From Thysanoteuthis rhombus (lineage: Eukaryota > Mollusca > Cephalopoda > Oegopsida > Thysanoteuthidae), in assembly GCA_963457665.1 (NCBI GenBank), contig OY735227.1:46105959-46169958 (forward strand): 64,000 nucleotides of DNA, written 5' to 3'. Under the pieces are notes generated by a model that saw only the letters and a program-made list of their open reading frames with translations, ran no database searches and was not told the DNA's origin. A program made the translations under genes and the position numbers. Below are positions 26,801-38,800 of the stretch, piece by piece. How positions within the stretch are numbered: the stretch's first letter is position 1; each line of letters starts with the position of its first letter.

Positions 26801-29800
26801 GCGAACCTATGGCATATGTGTCATTAGTGACATGCCACAGGTTTTTAGATGAAATGCAATAGACTACAAGAAAAAAAACTTCCATCATTTTCTTTCGTTA
26901 TCCTAGCTTTTAAATTTTATTTCGAAATCTTCAGCTATGTTCAATTAAACTCTTAGTTTTATAGATATAAGCCAGTTATCTATAAACATTTACTAAAAAC
27001 TATGTGAGTGACATTCCGATACAAGAATTATTCAAAAACTTTGAATTTCGACACACTGTGCTAAAAAGTTTCGCCATCACTACCATAAACAAGGTCAATT
27101 GTTACAAAATCTCTGGATCCACCCCCAAATCCAATCCCTTTTTCCTTAGTCCTTGATCCACACTTCCACAAAATTTCATTAAATGAAATGTACTGCTCAT
27201 AAGGTATTTTTTGTAATCACTGTACATACATGCATATTTTCAAAGGGTGGGGTCAGCCCCTGGTTAAATTGCACCTCATCTTAATACGCAATTGTTCAGG
27301 CTGGATGGTTATTTTGCGCACAGGTCCCACTGTCTATGGTCCTAATGCTGTGAAAAAACTGTCAAAAATCTTTGTTCCTGAAGCCAAACCATCATCATAT
27401 ATATTTATACACATATATATATATATTCATACATACATAAATACAGAAATTATTCATTCATATATGTACATCCTGCTTGTATGCGAGTGTATGTGAATAT
27501 ACTTCATTCATTAGACTAACTTGAAATATAAAAAATGAAGGAAATTCTGTTTCTAGTTAATTAGTATTTGATCAACAAGTAGTGCTCTTATGCTGGCTAT
27601 GGCTTTAGCAGTCCCTTCTTAGGCTCCACGGATTATATTACTACTACTACAACAGCCTGTTTGTGATATGTGAAATAAACTTAGAGGTAACAAGCATCTG
27701 CAGTGGCACCACTCACTTCACCCTGCACTATCATATCCATGGCTTGGGGTCAGATAGATTCATGCTTTCCCAAGGACATTAGTGCAAAGTGAATGCTGGT
27801 ATTTGAACTCTGCTTTCTGAGTCCATTTTCTGATTTGATTAGCAAACCAACTAATGCTCATTTCACTTCCAGTCTTGATGTTTGAAGGCTAAGGGGACTA
27901 AACATAGAAAATAATCGGTGTTTATTCATATCATCTTCAGGACTTCATAAATGATAGTGATATAGAGAGATGATTGGTGTCAGCTCCTATGTATACATAC
28001 AAGACACACAAGTTTCCCTATGCTGTCAAAAATGATGGCAGTGTTTGAATGATTTAACAATTTCTGAAAAGATATCAAGAACATTATATCGTTCTACATT
28101 CTTTTGTTTATGTTTAGTCAGAATGTACTTAAATTTTTCATGCATCTACTTGAATAAATGAGGAAGACTACTTCATCACCATCATCATCTATTGCTGGAC
28201 ATAGACCTTCCCCAGGATTCGCTATGCTTCATAACATGGGTATCGTGGAGCCAATATTTTCTGTACCTGTCGTTTATCTTGCCATCTCATATACTGCCAG
28301 CTTCGGTTCCGCATTTGATCTCAGAGAATCCATGTTGTAAGTCGTGATGTCCAGCGGTTGTCTACCATTCTTGCAACATGATCAGCCCATTGCCATTTGA
28401 GTTTCCAAATGGTTTCTATGATGTATCGGATTCCAGTTTTTTTTGTAATATACTGTGTTGTCTTGTGGTCTCTCCATGTGATGTCGAGCCTGATTCTCTC
28501 ATGTGAATGTTGCATAGTTTTCAGTTTGAGGGTCAAGCTTTTGGTTAAGATCCATGTTTCAGCTTTATAGGTGACTATTTGGAGGATGCATTGGTTGTAT
28601 ACTCTTTTAGGACTAAAGGGATTTTCTTGTTCTTGAAGGTTGCGCTTGTTCTATCGAAGACTTGCCATCCTAGAGTGATTCTCTGCTTGATTTCTTTTGA
28701 GGATTTCATGGAGATTCATTGGCCTAGGTAGATGTAGTGGTCTACTTGGTTCAGCTTTGTGCTTTCGATTTTCATCATTTATGCATTTATTTCCGATATG
28801 TTTGTTGTACATTGTTTTGCTGAAGTTCATCTAGCATTAGTTGGAAGTCCTGGAGGCTCTCTGCAAACAGGATGATGTAGTCTGCAAATCTAAGGTTACT
28901 CAGGTGTTTGCTGTCTATTCTGATTCCTTTGTTTTCCCAGTCTAGGTTTCTGAAAATCATCTTGAGGCAGGCTGTAAAGTTTGGGTGAGCTAGTATCACT
29001 TTTTTGGAGCTGAAAGGGCTCTGAGTCTTTAGGAGCTGCTGTGACGGTATATATATTGCTATACTCTGGCATATACAGACAGGGTCTACACCTTGTAGGG
29101 TGATAATATCAATGACCTTGAGAATTTCTACTGATTCAAGGCCTTCTTGATGTCTATAAATGCTACTGCGAGTGGCATTCTGTATCATTTAATTTATTGA
29201 ATGGAGATGATCCATGGTTGAGTAGCTTCTTCTAGTCTGCTTGTTCCTGTGGTTGGTTTTTGTTTTGATTCAACATTTAATAGTCTCCCACGACAAATGT
29301 ATTATACAATGCATCACATGCTTGTCTGTATTTTTTTTCCGTGTAAATTTGTTCTTGTTTTCTCCCTGTTCTCATTTAAAGGAAAGAATCGTTTGATTTG
29401 TTTTTGTTTTTTTTTTCCCAAGTTCTACCACCCTGAGTTGTCTTTTTTTTTCAAATAAGCTCATTTGGCGCCTGTTCAATTTCGACACAAATTTGACTCG
29501 TTTCAAAAGTTCTCTTTCTTTTTTTTTTTTTCTTTTTCTCATTACACCTTATGTGTATATTTATTTTGTCTGAAAGAGAAAGGGCACAATGTAGGGAAGC
29601 TGGTCCCAATTATAAATTTTAATACTAATTTAATTTATTTACACATTTACTCACTCTATGTTGAAAATCGTTTTTAACATAGGTTGAGCGAGTGGGTAGA
29701 AAATTCATGAAAGAAAACCAAAATTTGATTCATTGATCATAAATTGATTTTTTCTATCTGTAGAAAGAATTAATCAATAATAGATGTTGTATAACTAATG

Positions 29801-32800
29801 TCTCCTGGTGTAACAGAAAGAAAGGACCTTTTGGAATGCGAGCGGAATGAAATGAGAAAGGCTTGGCTATTCATCAAGGCCCATACTTTTCTATATTATT
29901 TTGAAGTCCGTTACTAGTCCTTGCAAGTGTAAACCGTAGAACTGAAATTCTACAAATATAACAGGGCCTAAGGTATCTCATAGGCTTCAGAAAATCAGGA
30001 TTATTTTGTTAAAAAGAAAAAAAAATAACTATCAAAAACTTGGAAACTATACCTTTAACCCTTGTTCAGTCAAAATGTTTTCAGTGCGCATAATACTATG
30101 AAAAAGAAAATCGAAGAAGTCATGAATATTTTTACCTATTTTTATTTTGTTTTTCTCTGATCAATAACACGAAACCACACAAAAAATTTAGAAAAATGGT
30201 GTACATTACTATACATTTTTTTATCTCATCTCTTTACATGTCCTGAATTATTTTCTTTGAAGGCTTTCACTTTTGATATGCATCAAGTAATTGTCGTAAT
30301 TTATTTGTTCTTGGTAGTTGTTCGCTATTTTTAGTATATCTCATTTGTACTCTACTATTGACTTCCAGTTGTTTATTCTTCTTTCTGGCATACTTCGTTT
30401 TTTATTGTAGCATTCTTTTGGCTTTTTAAGTATTTTGGCAGTGTTTTTTTAATATCTTTCTTCTGTCCTTTGTAAAGATATAATAAGTATTAACACCACG
30501 TCCTAAGCCAAAATTGTATTATCCAGAGACTTTGTTTATATTGAAGTTTCGAAAAATATTTTAAGTGATCGTTTTGTGTATTTTAATTAATTTTTTTTTT
30601 GCACTTTTCTGTTTTTTGTTCTTGTGTCGACATAAATTGGTAATTTGAAAAGACGTTAAATACTGCGTATAAAATTCAAGTAATTTAGTTGACTGGTTTT
30701 AATTTATACAGTTTCATACCTTCGTTAAATCGATGTTGACAAGAGTGCACAAATAAAAATAAGAAAAGCTGAATTTGGATTATCTACTGTAACCTTGATA
30801 ATTGTTTAATATTAGTATATAGAGTGCAAAAATAAAAAGAAATAAGAGACTTAATGGAAGAAAAACAAAACTTGGATTTCGTAATCTAGGTGAGCGACCC
30901 GTGGGGTATGCAATTGATTGTATTGAAATGTATTTAATTCCATTTCTTGCGCGAAGAATTTCACTTGGTCATTTACAGACACTAATAAAACTGCTCGTCT
31001 TATTAATTTGTAACATAAATCATGGTAAAATAACCTGCCAATTGTAGTTGTGCTTGAGCTTTTTATGCTACAATTCCACTTTACGCCCACGCGAATGGCT
31101 GGACACCCTCTCTTCTTGCACGGTTCTTATTACGGTTTCTCTTCACTAAAAATGGCAAAATGCTCAGTTACACATGGAGAAGAAAAATGGCATCTTGGTA
31201 GGAATATGAACTACGACAAACAAATGGAATTATGTTTATCCGTAGATAGACTGACGGATAGTGTAAATAAGAGGTTATTGACTTTCTTTTCTCACTACTA
31301 GCAACACGTGTCTATTACGTGACTTGGATGAATAGTGATACCCCGATTTGCGCTCAGATACGTTCCAAAAATGCAGCGTTATACGGGGTCATTAGCAATG
31401 AGATTGTGCCAGAGTCATTTTAAAATATATAATGTCGTTCTTGAGCCTCAATAAGATCGAATTGATCAGAGCTATGTATCTCATCTGGTGGCTGTGAGGT
31501 GTGGAGATCGCTACTTCATAAATTGTCTATGCGTGTGATTATTTTCAGACACATGACACGGCGCATAAATCTAAATGTACGGTAAACAGTTATTTTGGTC
31601 TAAGGTATTGTTGTAAAAAGTAAATAAAATAAGAGTAAGCTTAGAAAATATTAAATTATAGTAATATTTCGAACAGTGCAGAAAAATTTGGAATGAATTA
31701 ACAGTACTGTTCAAGGTGTACCTGTAAATGCTCCATTTGTAGTTATTTTACACATGTTTTTGGTGATTCACTCTTTGTCTGAACACAAGGAAATCGCGAA
31801 AAATCTTGGGGGTGGGCAAACAGAGAAATAGAGTAGATTAGTTGTTATGGTCGGTCTGAGAGAGAAACAAAATAGTTTTTTCTTTATTATCTGTTATGGC
31901 ACCTACCCAAATCGAAATTCTCTCTTTTAGTTTCGGTTCTGTCGAAGAGAAAAGCCACAAACCTACAATCTGCTACTATGTCAAGCAGCTACATTAACCA
32001 CCTAACAAATCAGCAAAAATGAGCAAGGATTTTTCAAAAAAGAGACATAGACACTCTTGGTGACTCATTTCGTTCGAACCCTAGGCCCCAGTGTTGCCAA
32101 ATTTATTTTCAATCTAAATTTGCGTCAAAAAACATTTAAAAACACTTTGAAACATTAAGATTCATTAGATCTAAAATTTAGGAAGTATAGTTCGTATTGA
32201 TAAATTAAATCTGACTTTCTTATTGTCAACATTTAAACTATTGAAATATTACTTTATCAAAAATAGTACTTATTCTATTATGAATCAAATAAAAAAAATT
32301 ACCTATTTTTCAATCAAAAATCATCTAAATAGCAATTTTTGACAGCTAGTGGCAACTAAAAACAACTAAAATAAGAGGAAAAACTTCTAAATTGGCAACA
32401 CTGCCCTAGACCCATTAAGGGATATAGTATAATATTGCTCGCTCCAAGAACGGACCCCGGTTATACAATGGTATCCGACAGTGGGAAACCCTCTGCTACC
32501 ACTTGTTCGACTGGCTACTGCTCTATCAAGTTCCATCCTGATGTTTGCTTTTCTCCCGCCAACCTAGAGCATCGCTTCTCCAAATACGACGCGTTTATTC
32601 AGATTTTCGATCGGTAGGTCATGAGTGTTTTGTGACCCTTTCGATCCTCTTTCTCTCATTTATCACATTTCCCTAACTTTCAAGCCCTTCTTGTATGATA
32701 CACAATCTCTTCTCATATCCCTTCTCCTCCCGGGCTCCTTATCTTTCTCCGCTACCTTAAGTCTATTTTCAGTTCTTGAGAAAAGGCTGTTAGTATTGCT

Positions 32801-35800
32801 CCCTTGTGTAGTGATAGAATTGAGAGTTGCCAATTAGCCACTTTGCGACCAGATGTGGACGATTTTGTTTCAAATTTCGCCGATAAAAATCTAAGATCGC
32901 CTATAATCTGGCCATTAAAAAAAATAATTTGTAAGTTTGATGAAAGTAAATTTACAATTTTTTATAATAAATTGTTCTGTAGTCTTATTGTATTTCGGCG
33001 ATTGTTAACCTTTTCTACGTTAGGTATAAAACGTGAACATAAACTATTTTCTCAGTGACAAAACTACCGTCACGATGATGACAAATTTTCTGCTTCAATT
33101 GACTTGGACCCTAAACCTAACCTTAACCCGTAACACTAACCCGAACTTATACCCTTTGTAGTTGAATTTAATTTTAAATGGTCAAGTTTTCTGTTTTTAT
33201 TTGAAATTTAAACTTTTTGAAAAATAAATTTACAAATTTAAAAATGTGGGATTTAAAAAAAAAACTGATCAGAGAAAATTTCAAAGAAAAAATGTCATTC
33301 TGATGTGTCCAGACGTTATGTAGTGAAATCTTACTCGGAAATGTTCCAAATTTAATGCTGAAAAGGTAACAATCAGCATTAATAATTTGATTTGTGGACT
33401 TGGAATTAGTAACATTTTTAGCTATAAATAAGAAATCATACTTGGCAACACTGATAAATTCTTTGATGCCCACTTAATCCATTTTCTCAAGTGCTTCTTG
33501 AACTGGTGAATGATTCACTGAAGGGTTTTGGGGTTGAATAAAATAAAACTAAAGCAGTGAAAGACTGGTGAATGACTTAATTTACTCAGATATTGGCACA
33601 ACATAGGGGAGGTGGTCCTGATTGAAATTCTGACTAATGACTTGATGGTAAAAATGGCGCCTTAATAAATAGAAATAAGAAAATTCATTGAAAAAAATGA
33701 AGTAAATTCACAAAAATATGTTAATGCTTTGAATAAATTATTTTGCCTCGTCATCATTAATTTTTGACAGATTGTATGTCACATGACTTCAGCTGAATTC
33801 CAACTGGGACCACCTTCCCTATGTTGTGCCCTAAGAATCTAATTTCATGTTCTAAGATGGTTGTTAACTTGTTTACTGATTATTTTGTAAACTAGAAAAA
33901 TTCTGTCTTTAGCTTTTAGAAGGGTTATTAATATTCAAATAAGTTTTTCAGAAGTTTGAACTTGTTTGTGTTGTTGATACGTTTCAGACAATCTATCTCA
34001 ATAAGACAAGGTCTGAACAGGGAAATAATCACACTGATATACAAATCCATTGTCCACCCACACCTGAAATAGGCATCCTGTGCATCTCCTCAGCTGAAGC
34101 ATAGTCAGGATGCAATTGAAAAAGTGCAAAGAGCCACTAAATTAGTTGCTGAACTAACCTCCCCTATGCCAGCAGACTGCAAAATCTTGAGATGGGGACT
34201 CTCGCATACAAAGGGGTCGTTCTGATAGAGACCTACCACACCTTGACCAACACTCACGGCAATGATAGTGAGTGATTGATTATCTACCCAAACGAACACA
34301 TGCTGGATCTCTCAACTAATACACACTATGGAGGCCACAGATACAAAATTGAAATGCAACTTGTAATGGATGCAAGGAAATAACATTTTCAAGTTCAGCT
34401 TTGAGAAGGAATAGTCAAGCAAAGACAAATACAGTTATTCCTTCTCCAACTGAACAATGTAACCTATGCTCATCATGGATAGATGAAGAGCCGGGGAACA
34501 TTACAACTTAATTACTGCATGGTATATACTGACCAATATAAGGTATGGAAATCCAGGCCTAACAAGAAAAGAAAAAGATATTCAAATCCAGTGTTATAGT
34601 ATTGCTACCATTGGAAAAATTCTGTTCACCATCACATTTGGATGGTTCACTTGAAGAATGGATTGCCCAAATGTGTTTACAATACAAATTACAGGGAGTT
34701 TAACCTGAAAAATTCTTTAAATAGAATAATTCTAATTACGTATTTGTGTTAAATTTTTGTCACTCCTAGTTTTCTTTACATGTTTTTTAGGATGTTAAAA
34801 AAACATGGATGAAATAAACACTTAAGAAATAAATTAATTTATCTTTTCTCCTTTTGATACAAAATGAATTATGTATAAAAATGATAAGCGAGGAAGAATA
34901 AGTCTCAACATTATAGTCAATAATCAAACTACTATAGTGTCAAAATATGATGTCATGTAGAAAAAAAAAATCAATGGAAGAATAAATATGGTTAGAATAA
35001 ATTCTATTTATGACATCACTGGTGTTTCCCACTGGAAAATATCAAAAATAAAGTAAAGAAAAAAAATTCTAGATTCTGGAGAATCACACCCATCAAAATA
35101 AGGGCCCAAAAAGATCAAAAAAGTTTTTTCCCAAAAAATAAAAAAACATTTTTGGAAAGGTGATAGTGGAGTACTGATGCCAATCTTCAAATCTGTGGAC
35201 AAAACGGTATGTCCAGGAGTGCTGGAATACGCACATATATAAACAATAATAGAACCCTTCACCATCTTTGATGGCTGCGGTAATTCAATAAAAATGTGCA
35301 AAACCATGATGAAATTTAGTTGTAGGTGAATGAAATTCTGTGATAAATACTCATGGGTGAATGACAATGAAATATTTTAAGAAGTGCTGGACTACATTTT
35401 TTATACTGCCCCTTGTCTCTCTCATTCATACATTCACTCTCACACTTCACTCTTTCAGAAACAATTACTCTCTCAAATCTGCTCATACAATTTTTCTCTT
35501 TAGTACATTCTTCTGTGAATTGAATTGAAGAAAAATGGAAAAAAAATTCATCAAAAAGTGCAAGGGGAGTAACTATAATTGGAAGTTACTCCCTTTGAAT
35601 TACTTTTTGAATTTTCCTGTGTGAATATAAGAGTTTAGTATCAATTTTTTTTTTTTTTTTTTCTGCTTGGGTGTTTGTCAGCCCTTAGTTTTAGTACCCT
35701 TGTCAACCTCTAGTATTGGTACCTCTATCAAATTCTTCTCATGCACAAAGTTTCTCTTCTCAGAAGTGTTAATCTTTTCTTTTTTCATACTATTTTCACA

Positions 35801-38800
35801 GATTGTATCATACATTAAACTCCTACTGATGAGTTACAATTTTTTTTATTTCCCCCCCCCCAAATATGATACTTTTCATTAATCGCTCCATAATATTCTA
35901 GGCCAGTGCTCTTCTATTTTGAGTTTTTAATGCAATGATTTCCAATCAAATTTTCATGTTTAATTCGTTAGAAATTTTCTGGTAGAATTTTTTATCATTT
36001 CCTTTTGATTTTGTCTGATGAAGGTAACAGACTTACCGGCTGAGATTTCAGGTTTGGACAAGATGTGTATGCAATCTGGGAAAAGAAATTGATCTGTTAA
36101 AAACTACATGATATAAAAATTGATGATTATTTTTAATTGACTCTAATATTGTAATAAATAAAATAACTTGGTAGCACTCAGAGAGTGCAAACCTCTGCCA
36201 ATGCTGTACACTAAAAAAAAAACTGAATGAAAATTTTATGAAATTTTAAAAAAAAAGGAAGAAAACTTTGAAGTACAAATATTGAGTTGCTTCCTTTAAA
36301 ACTCAATTAAATGGTTGTTCCTAACTTCACTTTCTATAGAATAATAAAAAAGATGCTCAACTGAAAAAAACATTCTCAGATCCACCCCTAAATTTAGTCA
36401 CTTCTTCAGTAACCCATGGCCCACCTTTCCACAAAATTTCATCAAAATTCTTTGAGACATTTGGAGACCGCACAGAGAGACAGACAGATCTAAGTGAATG
36501 CATAAACCTCTGCCAACCAAGTTGGAATGATGAAAAATTAGTAGTTGACATAACATACTGTAAGAAACCAGAATATATAAAATGAATGGTAAAAATTGTT
36601 GAGCTACATAGTATTAGTTACTGGATAATAATGAATGACCTATAGGAATACAATAAAACTAGAATGAACCGATTTGTCATTGATTAATCACTTCCAAATG
36701 TTGACTCATTCCTCCACAAATCTTTCAGAGGTTGGAACTGATCTAATTGGACTTGCTCATTTATCAACTAATCCACCACTTGCAGGTTTCCTGTTATCAT
36801 CTTCAGCTGGCATAAGGTCAGCTATAAATACTCTAGTTTCTTTATCTGAAGAAAAAATAACCACCACTTCTTCTTCTTGTGTTGTTATTGCCAAATCAAA
36901 TGGCATTGGATACACTAATTCTCATGCAATCAACTTCAAGCCTGGTCAGTACCTAGATGGGTAACCAACTGGATATACCAGATGCTGTAAGCAGTTGTAT
37001 ATCATGCAGAGAGCCTGGCAATCCTGTTGATCCTTCTAGACCCATCTCTACACTACACTCAATAATGCAAACCAAATCACCCCACCCAACAGCTGGCCTG
37101 ACAGCTAGCAACTAGGAATGAATGAAGGTTTAATGTTATCATCTGCAGTTGGTATAAGGTTATCCATGAAAACTCAGTTGCTTATCTGAACAAAATCTTA
37201 TCCATAACTTCTAGGTTTTCTTATGTAATCATCTGCAATAGGCGTTGGGCCATGTATAAATACTTGGTTTGATGCTTGGGTAAACTAAAATATTCAGTTA
37301 CTTCCCTTGAAATTCAAATTTACCCCTTCCATTAACTGTTTGTTTTTAACCTCTTTTCCCACAGAATAATAAATCTCCTAATCAAAAACAAATTCCTGGA
37401 TCCGCACTAAATTTTAAAAATCTTCCACAAAATTTCAGAGAAATTCATCGAGAACTTTCCAAGATATTGTGTGGACAGATACAGAGACACAACTGAACAC
37501 ATATACCTCTTCCAACTCTGTTGGCAGTGATAAAGAATTATCTTTTTATTTTTACCTGCAATGAACATCAACAGGTTTATGAATGCCAGAATCTTTTTCT
37601 TTTCAGTTCAACCTGGGAAAATGTTCAAAATGTTCATAAGAAAGGAAGGAAGGAAAGAAAATGGACTGAAAGGAATTTTTTTTTGTTTCATGTCTCACCT
37701 TTTTTTTTTTAAATTCTTGAAATTGAAAAAAATGTCGTAAAATGTATTGAGGTTCAAGAAAACCAGTCAGTATCCATTTCCAGAGAGTCTTTTTTAAAAA
37801 ATCTCTTGGCAGCTTTACATTATTCTTAAAAAATCAATTTTAAAGAAAAAAACGTTGACAAATGCTGTCAAAAATTGTATAAACATTGCAGGTTTTGAAC
37901 AGCCTGTTCTTTCTCTTGTTTCTCTATAGATAACTGCAAAGTATATTGACTTGAAACAGAAAAAATATCAAAAAGCATTTATCGAATTCCTGTCTATTAC
38001 TAGGTATTATATTGTCCACAGCAGTGTTTCCAAAACTTTTTTGGCAGTGACTCTGCACACAGAATTTTTGAGGCCTAATGGTGCTTCAGGGCAGAAACCG
38101 TTTCAGTGTTTCTTGATTTAATTTTATCCAATGATTCTGAGTGAATTTTACTTCTGATTTAATAATCTAGTACAAGAAATATTCATTATTATATAAATCA
38201 TTAATAAAAGCGAATAATATGTGCATTGAAAGGGAATTGCATACTCTACCCTGTTATTTCTATAAACAGCTCAACCACGGCTTTGCGTGTGCTGCATGGC
38301 AGGGGCTAGGGAAGGGAAGCACCTATGTATAAGCAGAGGTATTTATATATCTCTCCAGTATTTTCTTTGTTTTATTTTGTTTTTGTTGTTGTTGGCGGCA
38401 ACTCTGAGTATTTATAACATGCAGGAATAGTAAATAAGTCGTGGACTATTGACGTCATCAGGCAACTTGCTAGCATTCGGGGGGAGAGGGGGGGCATCAA
38501 CTAAAACTACCAACACAGGTTTTTAATCTGGTTTGACTCTGAATGTATCTATCATACATACAGCCCACACCAATGGAGATAAAGGGCTGTAAATTTGAAC
38601 TTTTACTTTTCATTATGTCTAGAAAAACGTTTTGTTTTCTCAAAAACTCATTGGTTTTTAGTGGGGGAGGGGTTCTCAAGTTACAATCTAAGTTAGTCTT
38701 AGTCTGTGTTCGGTTGCATTCTTCATCAAAAGGCGAGAGAAGTAACTTACTCATTAATCACCCATTTTTTCTTATTTTTTGATTGATCACCCCAATTGAT

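Noticed and set aside
31050-31301. 83-codon + strand ORF upstream of exon 1B
   Set aside because: Could be an upstream exon, but no donor is obvious at its end and the peptide is not recognised.
33110-33145. True interstitial telomere array
   Set aside because: Too short and irregular; kept only as a low-interest observation.
36674-36964. 96-codon + strand ORF
   Set aside because: Spans an internal repeat, is Ser/Thr-rich by chance composition, and has no family signature.
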